Made by a program: the position numbers and the translations under genes. Below the pieces are notes generated by a model, which ran no database searches, had not been told where the DNA came from, and saw only the letters and a program-made list of their open reading frames with translations. A DNA stretch of 64,000 nt from Bin87 sp963692995 (lineage in GTDB: Bacteria; Chloroflexota; Dehalococcoidia; Lucifugimonadales; UBA3495): the NCBI GenBank assembly GCA_963692995.1, contig OY843611.1:558001-622000 (forward strand). The letters are read 5' to 3'. Shown piece after piece: positions 41,179 to 49,298 of this stretch (position 1 is its first letter; every line of letters starts with the position of its first letter).

Positions 41179-41532
41179 ATGCCTTCCCACCGCGTCGCCG
41201 GCCGCAAGCTTAGCCGGTATAAGGATCAGCGCAAAGCTCTCCTCCGTGGCTTGACGGCGGATTTGATCAGACACGAGCGCATCACCACCACCCTGGCCAA
41301 GGCCAAGGAGACCCGCGTTATGACCGAGAAACTCATCACGCATGGGAAGAAAGGTTCGCTCCACAATCGCCGTACTGCCCTGAGCCATCTGCCCAACAAG
41401 GCGGTTGTCGCCAAGATCTTTGACGAGCTCGGCCCCCGCTACGCGGAACGCCCCGGCGGGTACACCCGCATCGTCAAATTGGGTCCGCGACAGGGAGACG
41501 GCGCATACATGGCCGTTATTGAACTGGTTTAG
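41179..41532 (+). CDS. rplQ: 50S ribosomal protein bL17
   Basis: 117 residues. 'HRVAGRKLSRYKDQRKALLRGLTADLIRHERITTTLAKAKETR' pattern and 'YTRIVKLGPRQGDGAYMAVIELV'. Begins 2 bases after rpoA. Confidence 0.96.
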   Translation: MPSHRVAGRKLSRYKDQRKALLRGLTADLIRHERITTTLAKAKETRVMTEKLITHGKKGSLHNRRTALSHLPNKAVVAKIFDELGPRYAERPGGYTRIVKLGPRQGDGAYMAVIELV

Positions 41533-41545
41533 ATCGCCGTTGGGG

Positions 41546-41591
41546 ATTCCGGCCCCGTATCAAGTACGATGTGACGCTCTTTCGCCGGAAT
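41546..41591. repeat. Expanded palindromic repeat between rplQ and truA
   Basis: ATTCCGG at 41546 and CGCCGGAAT ending at 41591 form the arms with a longer loop than usual, followed by gacgag. Confidence 0.6.
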
Positions 41592-41648
41592 GACGAGATG
41601 AATGTTCATCCCAATCCAACGAGGAATTGCCATCGCCCGAGTTACCGC

Positions 41649-42458
41649 ATGACATCCCAACGCACTGCCGAAACGAAGGGACGTTGCATCGCCTTGGTGG
41701 TGGCATACGAAGGCGCCGAGTATGCCGGCTTCCAGTGGCAGGCCGGCACAGCTACCATACAGGGAGAGCTGGAACAAGCCTTCTCTAAACTCACCGGCGA
41801 GACCGTCAGGATCAGAGGAGCCAGTCGCACCGACTCGGGAGCGCACGCTCTGGGGCAAGTGGTGGATTTGGTGACTTGCAGCGTACACCGGACGGACGTG
41901 ATCATCGCCGCGATGAACCACTATCTGCCCGACGCGATTCGGGTTATCGTTGCTAACGATATGCCACCCGGGTTCAATGCCCGACGCAGCGCGAGGAAGC
42001 GTCGTTATCGGTACAGCATCCTCAACCGCTCGGTTCCGTGTCCGCTGTTGCGCCGCACTCACCATCAGGAAAGACTCCCGCTGGACCTTGCCGCGATGCG
42101 ACAGGCTGCCACCAGCCTTCTAGGCATCAGGGATTTCAGGCAGATTGCCACCGGACACCCGGATCATCAAAGTGCAGTACGGCAGGTGTTCAACTGGAGC
42201 GTGAAACGCAGCCCCGAGAATAAGGATGTGATCATCATTGACTGTGCCGCCAACGGGTTTCTGCGTCATCAAATCCGGCGCGCCAACGCGGTATTGATGG
42301 AAATAGGCAAAGGCGCGCTTCCCGTTCACGCTATGTCGGAAACCTTGGCCGGACGGGTCCAACGACAACACCAAATTCCTAAACTGCCGGCCAAGGGACT
42401 GTGCCTACAGTCGGTACACTACCCTGAACACGACCACTTGCTAGAGGTTGCCAACTGA
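41649..42458 (+). CDS. truA: tRNA pseudouridine(38-40) synthase TruA
   Basis: 269 residues from ATG 41649. Catalytic motif 'GASRTDSGAHALGQVV' with the nucleophilic Asp, 'YEGAEYAGFQWQ' near the start, 'RYRYSILNR', 'GFLRHQIRRANAVLMEIGKG'. Modifies tRNA anticodon-stem uridines. The frame opens upstream to 41571 but that part is the palindromic repeat; ATG 41598 is another candidate. No clear Shine-Dalgarno at any of them. Confidence 0.92.
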   Translation: MTSQRTAETKGRCIALVVAYEGAEYAGFQWQAGTATIQGELEQAFSKLTGETVRIRGASRTDSGAHALGQVVDLVTCSVHRTDVIIAAMNHYLPDAIRVIVANDMPPGFNARRSARKRRYRYSILNRSVPCPLLRRTHHQERLPLDLAAMRQAATSLLGIRDFRQIATGHPDHQSAVRQVFNWSVKRSPENKDVIIIDCAANGFLRHQIRRANAVLMEIGKGALPVHAMSETLAGRVQRQHQIPKLPAKGLCLQSVHYPEHDHLLEVAN

Positions 42459-42459
42459 T

Positions 42460-42891
42460 ATGAAACGAACCAGCACTTATTTCGCCAAAGCCGGCGACGT
42501 GCCGGACCGCTGGCGCGTCATTGACGCTACCGGCGTCAGCCTGGGTCGCCTGGCCCGACAGGTGGCCGTGGCCCTCCAGGGCAAGGACCGGCCGACCTAT
42601 ACGCCTCACGTCATCACCGGGTGCCACGTGGTGGTGATCAATGTTGACCAGGTTCGCATCACGGGCCGCAAGCTGACGCAGAAGATGTATTACCGTCACA
42701 GCGGATACGTGGGCAACCTCAAATCCTTCCTGATGCGCGACATGATGGAGCAGCGGCCCGACCGGGTGTTACGCCTGGCGGTCAAGGGCATGCTCCCGTC
42801 CAACAGGCAGGGCCGGCAAATGCTGCGGCGGCTGCGCGTGTACGCCGGCGACCAACATCCCCACGAAGCGCAGGTCGGCAGGGACGAGTAA
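42460..42891 (+). CDS. rplM: 50S ribosomal protein uL13
   Basis: 143 residues. 'WRVIDATGVSLGRLARQVAVALQGKDRPTYTPHVITGCHVVVINVDQVRITGRKLTQKMYYRHSGYVGNLKS' blocks and 'AVKGMLPSNRQGRQMLRRLRVYAGDQHPHEAQ' pattern. ATG 42460 lies one base after the truA stop. Confidence 0.96.
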   Translation: MKRTSTYFAKAGDVPDRWRVIDATGVSLGRLARQVAVALQGKDRPTYTPHVITGCHVVVINVDQVRITGRKLTQKMYYRHSGYVGNLKSFLMRDMMEQRPDRVLRLAVKGMLPSNRQGRQMLRRLRVYAGDQHPHEAQVGRDE

Positions 42892-42943
42892 GCCTAACGA
42901 TTCTCCCGCCCATTAACCACCCACTGGCGAGCAGGTATTCAAC

Positions 42944-43357
42944 ATGGTGACGCAAGCAGAACCTCAACAGCAGTACTTCTATGGAACGGGCCGGCGCAAG
43001 CGGGCCATTGCCAAGGTACGCCTCTACCCCGACGACGGCACGGCCATAATCGTCAACGACAAGCCCATGGAAGAGTACTTCAACTGGCTGCCCTGGCAGT
43101 CCACCGTGCGCGAACCCTTCTCGACCTCCGGCATGGTAGGTCGGTTCCGCGTGCAAGCCCAGGTGTCCGGCGGCGGCGTCAACGCTCAGGCTGAGGCCAT
43201 CCGGCACGGTATATCGCGGGCGTTGGTGGTCTTCGATCCCGACCTCAAGGCGGGCCTGCGCCGAGCCGGCTTTATCACCCGCGACGCCCGGGTCAAGGAA
43301 AGCAAGAAATACGGCCTCAAGCGCGCCCGCCGCGCCCCGCAGTACACCAAGCGCTGA
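42944..43357 (+). CDS. rpsI: 30S ribosomal protein uS9
   Basis: 137 residues. 'YGTGRRKRAIAKVRL', 'VSGGGVNAQAEAIRHGISRALVVFDPDLKAGLRRAGFITRDARVKESKKYGLKRARRAPQYTKR' pattern ending in the invariant S/T-K-R that touches P-site tRNA. Last ribosomal gene of the run. Confidence 0.97.
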   Translation: MVTQAEPQQQYFYGTGRRKRAIAKVRLYPDDGTAIIVNDKPMEEYFNWLPWQSTVREPFSTSGMVGRFRVQAQVSGGGVNAQAEAIRHGISRALVVFDPDLKAGLRRAGFITRDARVKESKKYGLKRARRAPQYTKR

Positions 43358-43390
43358 ACTCGCGCCGGCATTATTAGCTGGAGACCGACA

Positions 43391-43921
43391 GTGAGTACCC
43401 CGGTCATAATAGCCGTCATAGCCGGAATCAGCCTCGGCGTCACCGTGATCGTGGTGTTGCTTAGGGGCGCTTTCCAATTGGGTAAGTTGGTCAATCAGGT
43501 CAACACTCAGGATGCCAGCATCACCACGTTGAGCGGCAAAATTGACGGCCTGGAAGCCAAACACGACGCCAGATTTGACGGCCTGGAAACCAAATACGAC
43601 GCCAGATTTGACGGCCTGGAAGCCAAACACGACGCCAGATTTGACGCTCTGGAAGCCAGGTTTGACGACTTGGAAACCAAGTACGACGCCCGGTTTGACG
43701 CTCTGGAAACCAAGTATGACGCCCGGTTTGACGCTCTGGAAACCAGGTACGACGCCCGGTTTGATGCCCTGGAAACCAAGTACGACGCCCGGTTTGACGC
43801 CCTGACTGCCGCCATCAATGAACTGCGGGCCGAGGTGCAGCAAACCAACAGGATACTGGTCGGACTGGCGAATCACACCCATGACGCCGACGGGCGAACC
43901 GTTTTTACCATCCCGTCATGA
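43391..43921 (+). CDS. Membrane-anchored protein of 11-residue repeats, second member
   Basis: 176 residues, GTG start with GGAGA (43380-43384) upstream, 33 bases after rpsI. One transmembrane helix (about 4-27, 'PVIIAVIAGISLGVTVIVVLL'), then seven 11-residue units of G/A-L-E-T/A-K-Y/H-D-A-R-F-D and one 7-residue unit (A-L-E-A-R-F-D), then 'INELRAEVQQTNRILVGLANHTH' and 'GRTVFTIP'. Same architecture and similar C-terminus as the protein at 17382-18092 although the repeat sequence differs. Function unknown; the rod plus a His-containing tip suggests a scaffold or tether. Confidence 0.75.
   Translation: MSTPVIIAVIAGISLGVTVIVVLLRGAFQLGKLVNQVNTQDASITTLSGKIDGLEAKHDARFDGLETKYDARFDGLEAKHDARFDALEARFDDLETKYDARFDALETKYDARFDALETRYDARFDALETKYDARFDALTAAINELRAEVQQTNRILVGLANHTHDADGRTVFTIPS
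43547..43798 (+). repeat. In-frame 33-bp tandem repeats
   Basis: Seven 33-bp units and one 21-bp unit inside the coding sequence at 43391-43921. Confidence 0.9.
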
Positions 43922-43970
43922 CAAACCCGGCAACTGGGCCGGGTGGCAGCTGTTCGCGGGGCAAGGCAGG

Positions 43971-44903
43971 TTAGAACAGGTCCCGACCGATGGTCAGCCA
44001 GTAGAACATGATGTACACGCCGGCCACCACCATCAGCCACGCGCCGACAATGCCCATGTAGGGCAACGTCGCCCGCAGCCACCGCACCATCACGGAGCGG
44101 GCCACGGCGATCCCCAGCGTCAACGCCAGTATCACGCTGCCCATGCCGGCGGCATACAGCAGGAACTGGCCCAGGGTGTCCAGCCACCCGGACGATAAGC
44201 CGGCGCCAACTCCCAAGACCGCCAGGAACAGCGGTAGGGTGCAACTCAATGATGCCAGGCCGTAGCTGACCCCAAACAAGACGTACCCGGGCAGGTTCAT
44301 CTGCCCCGGGTCGCCAATGCGAGATGCCACCCGCTGGGCCAGGCCGGTGTAAATCTTGCCGCCCCCGGCCATGAATGCACCGATCCCGATGAGCAGTATG
44401 CCTATCGCCAGGCCCACGTAGGGCAACGCCGTCGCCACGATGGCCTGGGAGCCGAAACCCAGGATCAGGCCCACCAATCCGAAGAGGACCGCGAAACCGA
44501 CTGAAACCGACAGCCCCACTATGAGAGCTCGAGCGATTAACCGGACCGGTTGACGACGCTCCTGATCCCGATGGCCGCCGCTGATGTACAGGCCCAGGTA
44601 GGCCGGCAGCATGGCGAAGCCGCAGGGGTTGACCGCAGAGGCCGCTCCTACCGCGTAGGCGAAACCCAGTTTGATGCCCACATTGCTGATGCCCGTGCCC
44701 GACGACCCGGATAACAGCTCCACGAATCGGTTCACGCCGTCGATGCCCTCATTGCTCCGTAACAGCAGCGCGCCCACCACGGCGACAGCGTAAGCAATAG
44801 CCGCGATGACGGCCGCCAGGAGGACGCTGCGGCTGATGGGCCGGCGGTTGATGAAGGAGAGGGCGGCGCCAGCGCCGGGGGGCGATTCGGCGGGAGTGGT
44901 CAT
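43971..44903 (-). CDS. ccdA: CcdA/DsbD-like thiol-disulfide transporter
   Basis: 310 residues with six to eight transmembrane helices. The two redox cysteines lie in 'SAVNPCGFAMLPAYLGLYI' and 'GLASLSCTLPLFLAVLG', the paired motifs of CcdA, which carries electrons from cytoplasmic thioredoxin across the membrane. An N-terminal Pro/Ala-rich tail plus one extra helix precedes the CcdA core. Candidate electron donor for the TlpA-like lipoprotein at 14198-14785. Convergent with the coiled-coil gene. Confidence 0.92.
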   Translation of the reverse strand: MTTPAESPPGAGAALSFINRRPISRSVLLAAVIAAIAYAVAVVGALLLRSNEGIDGVNRFVELLSGSSGTGISNVGIKLGFAYAVGAASAVNPCGFAMLPAYLGLYISGGHRDQERRQPVRLIARALIVGLSVSVGFAVLFGLVGLILGFGSQAIVATALPYVGLAIGILLIGIGAFMAGGGKIYTGLAQRVASRIGDPGQMNLPGYVLFGVSYGLASLSCTLPLFLAVLGVGAGLSSGWLDTLGQFLLYAAGMGSVILALTLGIAVARSVMVRWLRATLPYMGIVGAWLMVVAGVYIMFYWLTIGRDLF

Positions 44904-44960
44904 AGCAAGTCGGGCAGAGCTGCCGGCGTTGGTTCCGGTGGCAAGGGGAGGCGCACTATC

Positions 44961-45335
44961 TTATACGGCGGCCAGAGCAGCGTTTTCGGAACTGCTGGCC
45001 GGAACGGTGCGTATCACTACCGTGTTCACTACTCGGTCCGAAATGGAGCGATGCTCTGTTTCGTCCATCAGCAATAAGATAAGGTCGGCGAAGAAACCGA
45101 TGACAAAGCTGTGGGCTACCAGCTTGATGATTTCGCGGACGAAGGTGTTTCCCCAGCCCGAAGGAGAACCATCGCGGCGCATGGCCCGGATGCCCAAGAG
45201 TTGCTTGCCGGGCGTTTGGCCTCGGCCTATTACGATCAGCCACCAGATGATGTAGCCGATGATGAGGGTGAGGAAGAACAGTATGCCGTCCAGGACATGG
45301 GCCATGAGCCGGCGGATTGGGGTTGCATACTCCAC
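44961..45335 (-). CDS. RDD family membrane protein
   Basis: 124 residues, GTG start with GGAAGGAGGAG upstream. 'TPIRRLMAHVLDGILFFLTLIIGYIIWWLIV' and 'GRGQTPGKQLLGIRAMRRDGSPSGWG' with 'VREIIKLV' match the RDD domain, three transmembrane helices. Transport or membrane-organisation role unknown. Sits between the phosphomutase and ccdA on the same strand. Confidence 0.85.
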   Translation of the reverse strand: MEYATPIRRLMAHVLDGILFFLTLIIGYIIWWLIVIGRGQTPGKQLLGIRAMRRDGSPSGWGNTFVREIIKLVAHSFVIGFFADLILLLMDETEHRSISDRVVNTVVIRTVPASSSENAALAAV

Positions 45336-45380
45336 TTTCGCTCCTCCTTCCTGATGCGTTTCGGTGGCGTTCGGTTTTAG

Positions 45381-46793
45381 CTAAACCCCTAGATGGGCCT
45401 GCATGGCGTCCAGCAGGAGCGTTACGTTGGCGTCGGTATCGGCCTCGCAGTAAATGCGTAGCAATGGCTCCGTTCCGGAGAAGCGCGCGGCCACCCAGCC
45501 GGCGTCGAGCATCCAGCGCCGGCCGTCTATCTCGTCAACTGCTCGTATCGGCAAACTGGCCAATTCTTTGAGGGACGAATCGGTCAGCCGTTCCAGGATG
45601 GCGGAGCGCGCCGCCGGGTCAAAGGCGACGTCTCGCCGTTGGTAATGGTGCTCGCCCACCAGATCGAAAAGCCGGCGCGTCATGCCGGACGCGCTGAGTC
45701 CGGCGACCGCCATGTATTCCAGGAGATACAGGCCGCTGAGTATGCCGTCGCGCTCCGGGATGTGGCCGCGAAAAGCGTAGCCGCCGCTCTCCTCGCCGCC
45801 CAGCAACGCGTCGTCGGCGACGAAGCGCGGCCCAATGTTCTTGAAGCCCACCGGCATCTCGGCAAGGTCCACGCTGTAGCGCTGGGCCAGCTTGTTGAGC
45901 ATAACCGACGCGGTAACGCCCTTGACCAGCGCGCCCCGGTGGCCGCGCTCCAGGAGATAGAGAGCCAGCAGGGAAAACACCTCGAGAGTGCTGACGAAGC
46001 GCCCGGTCTCGTCCACCAGACCGATGCGGTCAGCGTCGCCGTCCAGGGCAAGCCCTGCCGACGCGCCCTCTGCCGGAACGCGCCGGCGCAGATCGGTCAG
46101 GTTGTGGGCGATGGGTTCCGGTTGCGCCATGCCGGGGAAGGCTGGGTTGACCGCGGCGCGCAGTTCGGTTATCGAGGTGGTTCCGCCCTTGAGCAGGTCC
46201 GGCAGGTAGCCGGCGCCGGCGCCGTGCATGGCATCCACCAGCACGTTGAGGCCGGCGGCGCGGATGGCATCCAGGTTGACCAGGCGGGCGATGGCCTCCC
46301 GGTAGGCCGGCGCCGGGTCGATGTCTTGGACCAATCCGGCGTTGCGGCCGGCTTCCAGCGGCCGGGTTTTGGGCGGTCCGGCGGAGTCGATACAGAGTTC
46401 CAGTGCGTCGGTGACCGCCTGGCTGGCGCTGCCTCCCTGGGCCGACTTGAACTTGAGGCCGCTCCAGGCGGCAGGATTGTGGCTGGATGTAATTACCACC
46501 CCGCCGGCGGCGCCCAGTTGTATGACCGCATGGCTAACGACCGGAGTGGGAGCCGGCTCCGCGCAGAGCTGCGCCGCAATGCCGTTGGCGGCGATGACTG
46601 AAGCTACCGTTTCGGCGAACTCGCGAGAGGCAAACCGGGTATCGTAGCCCACCACCAGCCCGTCCCCCGCTGAACCCTCGGCGCGCAGGTAATCGGCCAG
46701 CCCCTGGGAGCAGCGGGCCACGTTGGCGAAGGTGAAATCGTCGGCGATGATGCCACGCCAGCCATCGGTGCCGAACTTGATTGGGTTGCTCAT
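45381..46793 (-). CDS. Phosphoglucomutase/phosphomannomutase family protein
   Basis: 470 residues, four-domain alpha-D-phosphohexomutase. 'KFGTDGWRGIIADDFT', phosphoserine loop 'VVITSSHNPAAWSGLK', metal loop 'LALDGDADRIGLVDE', sugar-binding 'LLGGEESGGYAFRGHIPERDGI', phosphate-binding 'VAARFSGTEPLLRIYCEA'. Interconverts hexose-1- and -6-phosphates; which hexose cannot be told. RDD gene follows 45 bases downstream. Confidence 0.93.
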   Translation of the reverse strand: MSNPIKFGTDGWRGIIADDFTFANVARCSQGLADYLRAEGSAGDGLVVGYDTRFASREFAETVASVIAANGIAAQLCAEPAPTPVVSHAVIQLGAAGGVVITSSHNPAAWSGLKFKSAQGGSASQAVTDALELCIDSAGPPKTRPLEAGRNAGLVQDIDPAPAYREAIARLVNLDAIRAAGLNVLVDAMHGAGAGYLPDLLKGGTTSITELRAAVNPAFPGMAQPEPIAHNLTDLRRRVPAEGASAGLALDGDADRIGLVDETGRFVSTLEVFSLLALYLLERGHRGALVKGVTASVMLNKLAQRYSVDLAEMPVGFKNIGPRFVADDALLGGEESGGYAFRGHIPERDGILSGLYLLEYMAVAGLSASGMTRRLFDLVGEHHYQRRDVAFDPAARSAILERLTDSSLKELASLPIRAVDEIDGRRWMLDAGWVAARFSGTEPLLRIYCEADTDANVTLLLDAMQAHLGV

Positions 46794-46914
46794 AGGGCAA
46801 TTCTAGCACGGAAGCCGAGCCGGCAGTGTTACAATATCCAACACTCAATGTTCCAGTTATCCGATCAGGGCGACTCCGCCCGGCAGACCGCGAATACAGG
46901 TTCCAGAGACTGTT

Positions 46915-47778
46915 GTGACTGTACCAGCTACCTCCGAGCTTGACTTGCCGGACGACGAATTGCTCCGGCGCATTGTGAACGCAGTGACCGCGCACCCTGA
47001 AGTTCGCGAACCGCTGCTGCGTGTGCTACTGACCGACGAGTTTCTGAACCTTCCCGCGGAGGTCAAGGAACTGCGGGAGGAGATGCGCGAGGGATTTAGC
47101 GCTGTCAACGAGCGCATCGATGAAGTTAATCGCACCGTCAACGAGCGCATCGACGAAGTCAATGAACGCATCGATGAAGTTAATCGCACCGTCAACGAGC
47201 GCATCGATGAAGTTAATCGCACCGTCAACGAGCGCATCGACGAAGTTAATCGCACCGTCAACGAGCGCATCGACGAAGTCAATGAACGCATCGGTGAAGT
47301 TAGTCGCACCGTCAACGAGCGCATCGACGAAAACTCACGCTTAATCGGCATACTTACTGGCCAAATGGGGGAGCTGCGCGGTGAAGCATACGAAAGACGC
47401 TGCGCCGAGCAGATTGACGCCGTGCTGTTTGACCACTTCGACTTTGCTGCATTGGCGGACCGGACTTCCATTAACCGTCAGTTGATACAGGCGCGTCACG
47501 AAGGGCTGATCACGCGGGAGGAATACGAGGGTGGACGCAACGTTGACATCATCGCTCGGGAACAAACTGAAGACGGTACTCCCACCCGTTTCGCCGCAGT
47601 TGAGGTATCGGTTACTTTCAACGAGGACGACTTGAGAAACGCAGTAGGACGGGCCGCCGTCATTGCCCGGATAACCGGCGTTTCCACCACCGCCTTTCTG
47701 GTAACCCGCAATACCTGGCCGGAGAGTGTTGACGCCATCGCAACGGGGTTGGGCGTCGCCATCATCCGCCACTCCTGA
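46915..47778 (+). CDS. Coiled-coil repeat protein with a C-terminal nuclease-like domain
   Basis: 287 residues, GTG start, weak ribosome site; TACAAT at 46830-46835 may be the -10. N-terminal helical part (1-62), then a coiled coil of tandem V-N-E-R-I-D-E-V-N-R-T (11) and V-N-E-R-I-D-E (7) units (residues 64-132), then 'GELRGEAYERRCAEQID', 'ITREEYEGGRNVDIIARE' and 'RFAAVEVSVTFNEDDLRNAVGRAAVIARITG' and 'TTAFLVTRNTWPESVDAIATGLGVAIIR'. The D...E-V-S strand pattern and fold order resemble PD-(D/E)XK-like domains found after coiled coils (DUF3782-like), but the usual Lys is absent. No transmembrane segment. Confidence 0.65.
   Translation: MTVPATSELDLPDDELLRRIVNAVTAHPEVREPLLRVLLTDEFLNLPAEVKELREEMREGFSAVNERIDEVNRTVNERIDEVNERIDEVNRTVNERIDEVNRTVNERIDEVNRTVNERIDEVNERIGEVSRTVNERIDENSRLIGILTGQMGELRGEAYERRCAEQIDAVLFDHFDFAALADRTSINRQLIQARHEGLITREEYEGGRNVDIIAREQTEDGTPTRFAAVEVSVTFNEDDLRNAVGRAAVIARITGVSTTAFLVTRNTWPESVDAIATGLGVAIIRHS
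47104..47310 (+). repeat. In-frame 33-bp and 21-bp tandem repeats
   Basis: Order by residues 11-7-11-11-11-7-11 inside the gene at 46915-47778, nearly identical at DNA level except for gat/gac changes. Confidence 0.9.
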
Positions 47779-47927
47779 CTGGCGTTGCGCTGGGCGAGCT
47801 TGGTATCGCGCCGCCAGCGGCGGATGAACCGGATCGCGGGGTTTCTGACGGTTTCCCTCGAAGCGAATATGCGCCCCCATGGGCGGGACTGGGAGCGCAT
47901 ATCCGAATACAAGCGACGAGGCTGCGG

Positions 47928-49169
47928 TTAGCGGCCGGCGGCGGACAGCGCGCCGGCCGCCTGTTTCAGCGCTTCGGCTTTGTCGGTGCGCTCCCAAGGC
48001 AGGTCCAGGTCGGCGCGACCGAAGTGGCCGTAGGCCGCGGTCTTGCGGTAGATCGGACGGCGCAGTTCCAGGTCTTCAATGATGGCGCCAGGGCGTAGAT
48101 CAAAATGATCGCGGACCAGTTCCTCGATGCGTTCGTTGGGGATGTGGTTGGTGTCGAAGGTTTCGATGGCTATGGAAGTGGGTTCGGCCACTCCGATGGC
48201 ATAGGAGACAAGAACCTCCAGCCGGTCGGCGAAGCCGGCAGCGACCAGGTTCTTGGCCACGTAACGGGCCGCGTAAGCGCCGGAGCGGTCAACCTTGGTC
48301 GGGTCCTTGCCCGAGAAGGCGCCGCCGCCGTGCCGGGCAATGCCGCCGTAGGTGTCCACCAGGATCTTGCGGCCGGTGAGTCCGCTGTCGCCCTGGGGGC
48401 CGCCGACAACGAACCAGCCGCTGGGGTTGACGAAGATCTTGGTGTCTTCGTCCAGGAGGTCGGCGGGAACGATGGGCTTGATCACGTGCTCGAGAACGTC
48501 GTCATGGATCCTTTCCAGGAAAGCGGCGCGGTCGTCGGTGTCGTCGTGCTGGCTGCTGATGACCACGGCGTCAATGCGGTAGGGTCGGCCATGGCGGTAC
48601 TCCACGGTGACCTGGGACTTGCCGTCGGGGCCCAGGTAGGGCAGCGTACCGTCTTTGCGGACGGCGGCCAGGCGCTCCACCAGGCGGTGGGACAGGTCAA
48701 CGGTGAGGGGCATGAGGCCGTCGGTCTCGTTGCAGGCGAAGCCGACCATCATGCCCTGGTCGCCGGCTCCGGTGGCGCGGCGGGCGTCGGCCGCTCCGCC
48801 GCCGGCGCGGGCCTCCAGCGCGGTGCTGACGCCGGCGTTGATGTCGGGAGACTGCTGGCTGGCGTTGCGGATGATGCCGCAGGAATGGCCGTCGATGCCG
48901 TATTTCAGGTCGGTGTAGCCGATTTCCAGCAGCGTTTTACGGGTGATGGCGTCGAAATCCAGTTCGGCCTGGGTAGTGATTTCGCCGGTTACCATGACCA
49001 GGTTCTTGCCGGCGACCGTCTCGCAGGCTACGCGGCTCATGGGGTCAACGCTGAGGGCGGCGTCCAGAACGGCGTCAGAAATCTGGTCGCAGACCTTGTC
49101 GGGGTGCCCTTCGGTAACTGACTCGGAAGTGAGCAGATACTTGGGCGAGGTCATGAATTGAATTGGCAT
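47928..49169 (-). CDS. metK: S-adenosylmethionine synthetase
   Basis: 413 residues. 'LLTSESVTEGHPDKVCDQISDAVLDA', 'GITTQAELDF'-like loop (here GEITTQAELDFDAITRKTL), 'GAGDQGMMVGFACNET', 'VNPSGWFVVGGPQGDSGLTGRKILVDTYGG', 'GGGAFSGKDPTKVDRSGAYAARYVAKNLVA' patterns are complete. Makes SAM from Met and ATP. ATG 49169 has GGAGG 9 bases upstream; ATG 49154 is the alternative. Last gene of the SAM-cycle operon. Confidence 0.97.
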   Translation of the reverse strand: MPIQFMTSPKYLLTSESVTEGHPDKVCDQISDAVLDAALSVDPMSRVACETVAGKNLVMVTGEITTQAELDFDAITRKTLLEIGYTDLKYGIDGHSCGIIRNASQQSPDINAGVSTALEARAGGGAADARRATGAGDQGMMVGFACNETDGLMPLTVDLSHRLVERLAAVRKDGTLPYLGPDGKSQVTVEYRHGRPYRIDAVVISSQHDDTDDRAAFLERIHDDVLEHVIKPIVPADLLDEDTKIFVNPSGWFVVGGPQGDSGLTGRKILVDTYGGIARHGGGAFSGKDPTKVDRSGAYAARYVAKNLVAAGFADRLEVLVSYAIGVAEPTSIAIETFDTNHIPNERIEELVRDHFDLRPGAIIEDLELRRPIYRKTAAYGHFGRADLDLPWERTDKAEALKQAAGALSAAGR

Positions 49170-49202
49170 TAGCGATTTTCCTCCGAATGATTTTCCATCG
49201 TG

Positions 49203-49222
49203 ATTCCCGCGAAAGCGGGAAT
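49203..49222. repeat. Perfect ATTCCC-N8-GGGAAT repeat between ahcY and metK
   Basis: ATTCCCGCGAAAGCGGGAAT, perfect palindrome; a second degenerate unit 'gattgcggcaagagcgggaatggcgg' lies at 49252-49275. Confidence 0.92.
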
Positions 49223-49298
49223 GCAGGTCGCTTTCCCAAATGGCGCGCCGGATTGCGGCAAGAGCGGGAATGGCGGAGTTTGCTAGGATGGAAAAGGA

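Noticed and set aside
47779..47927. Hairpin ATATGCGC...GCGCATAT as a terminator between convergent genes
   Set aside because: Arms pair over about 8 bp with a long loop and no T-run; too weak to call.
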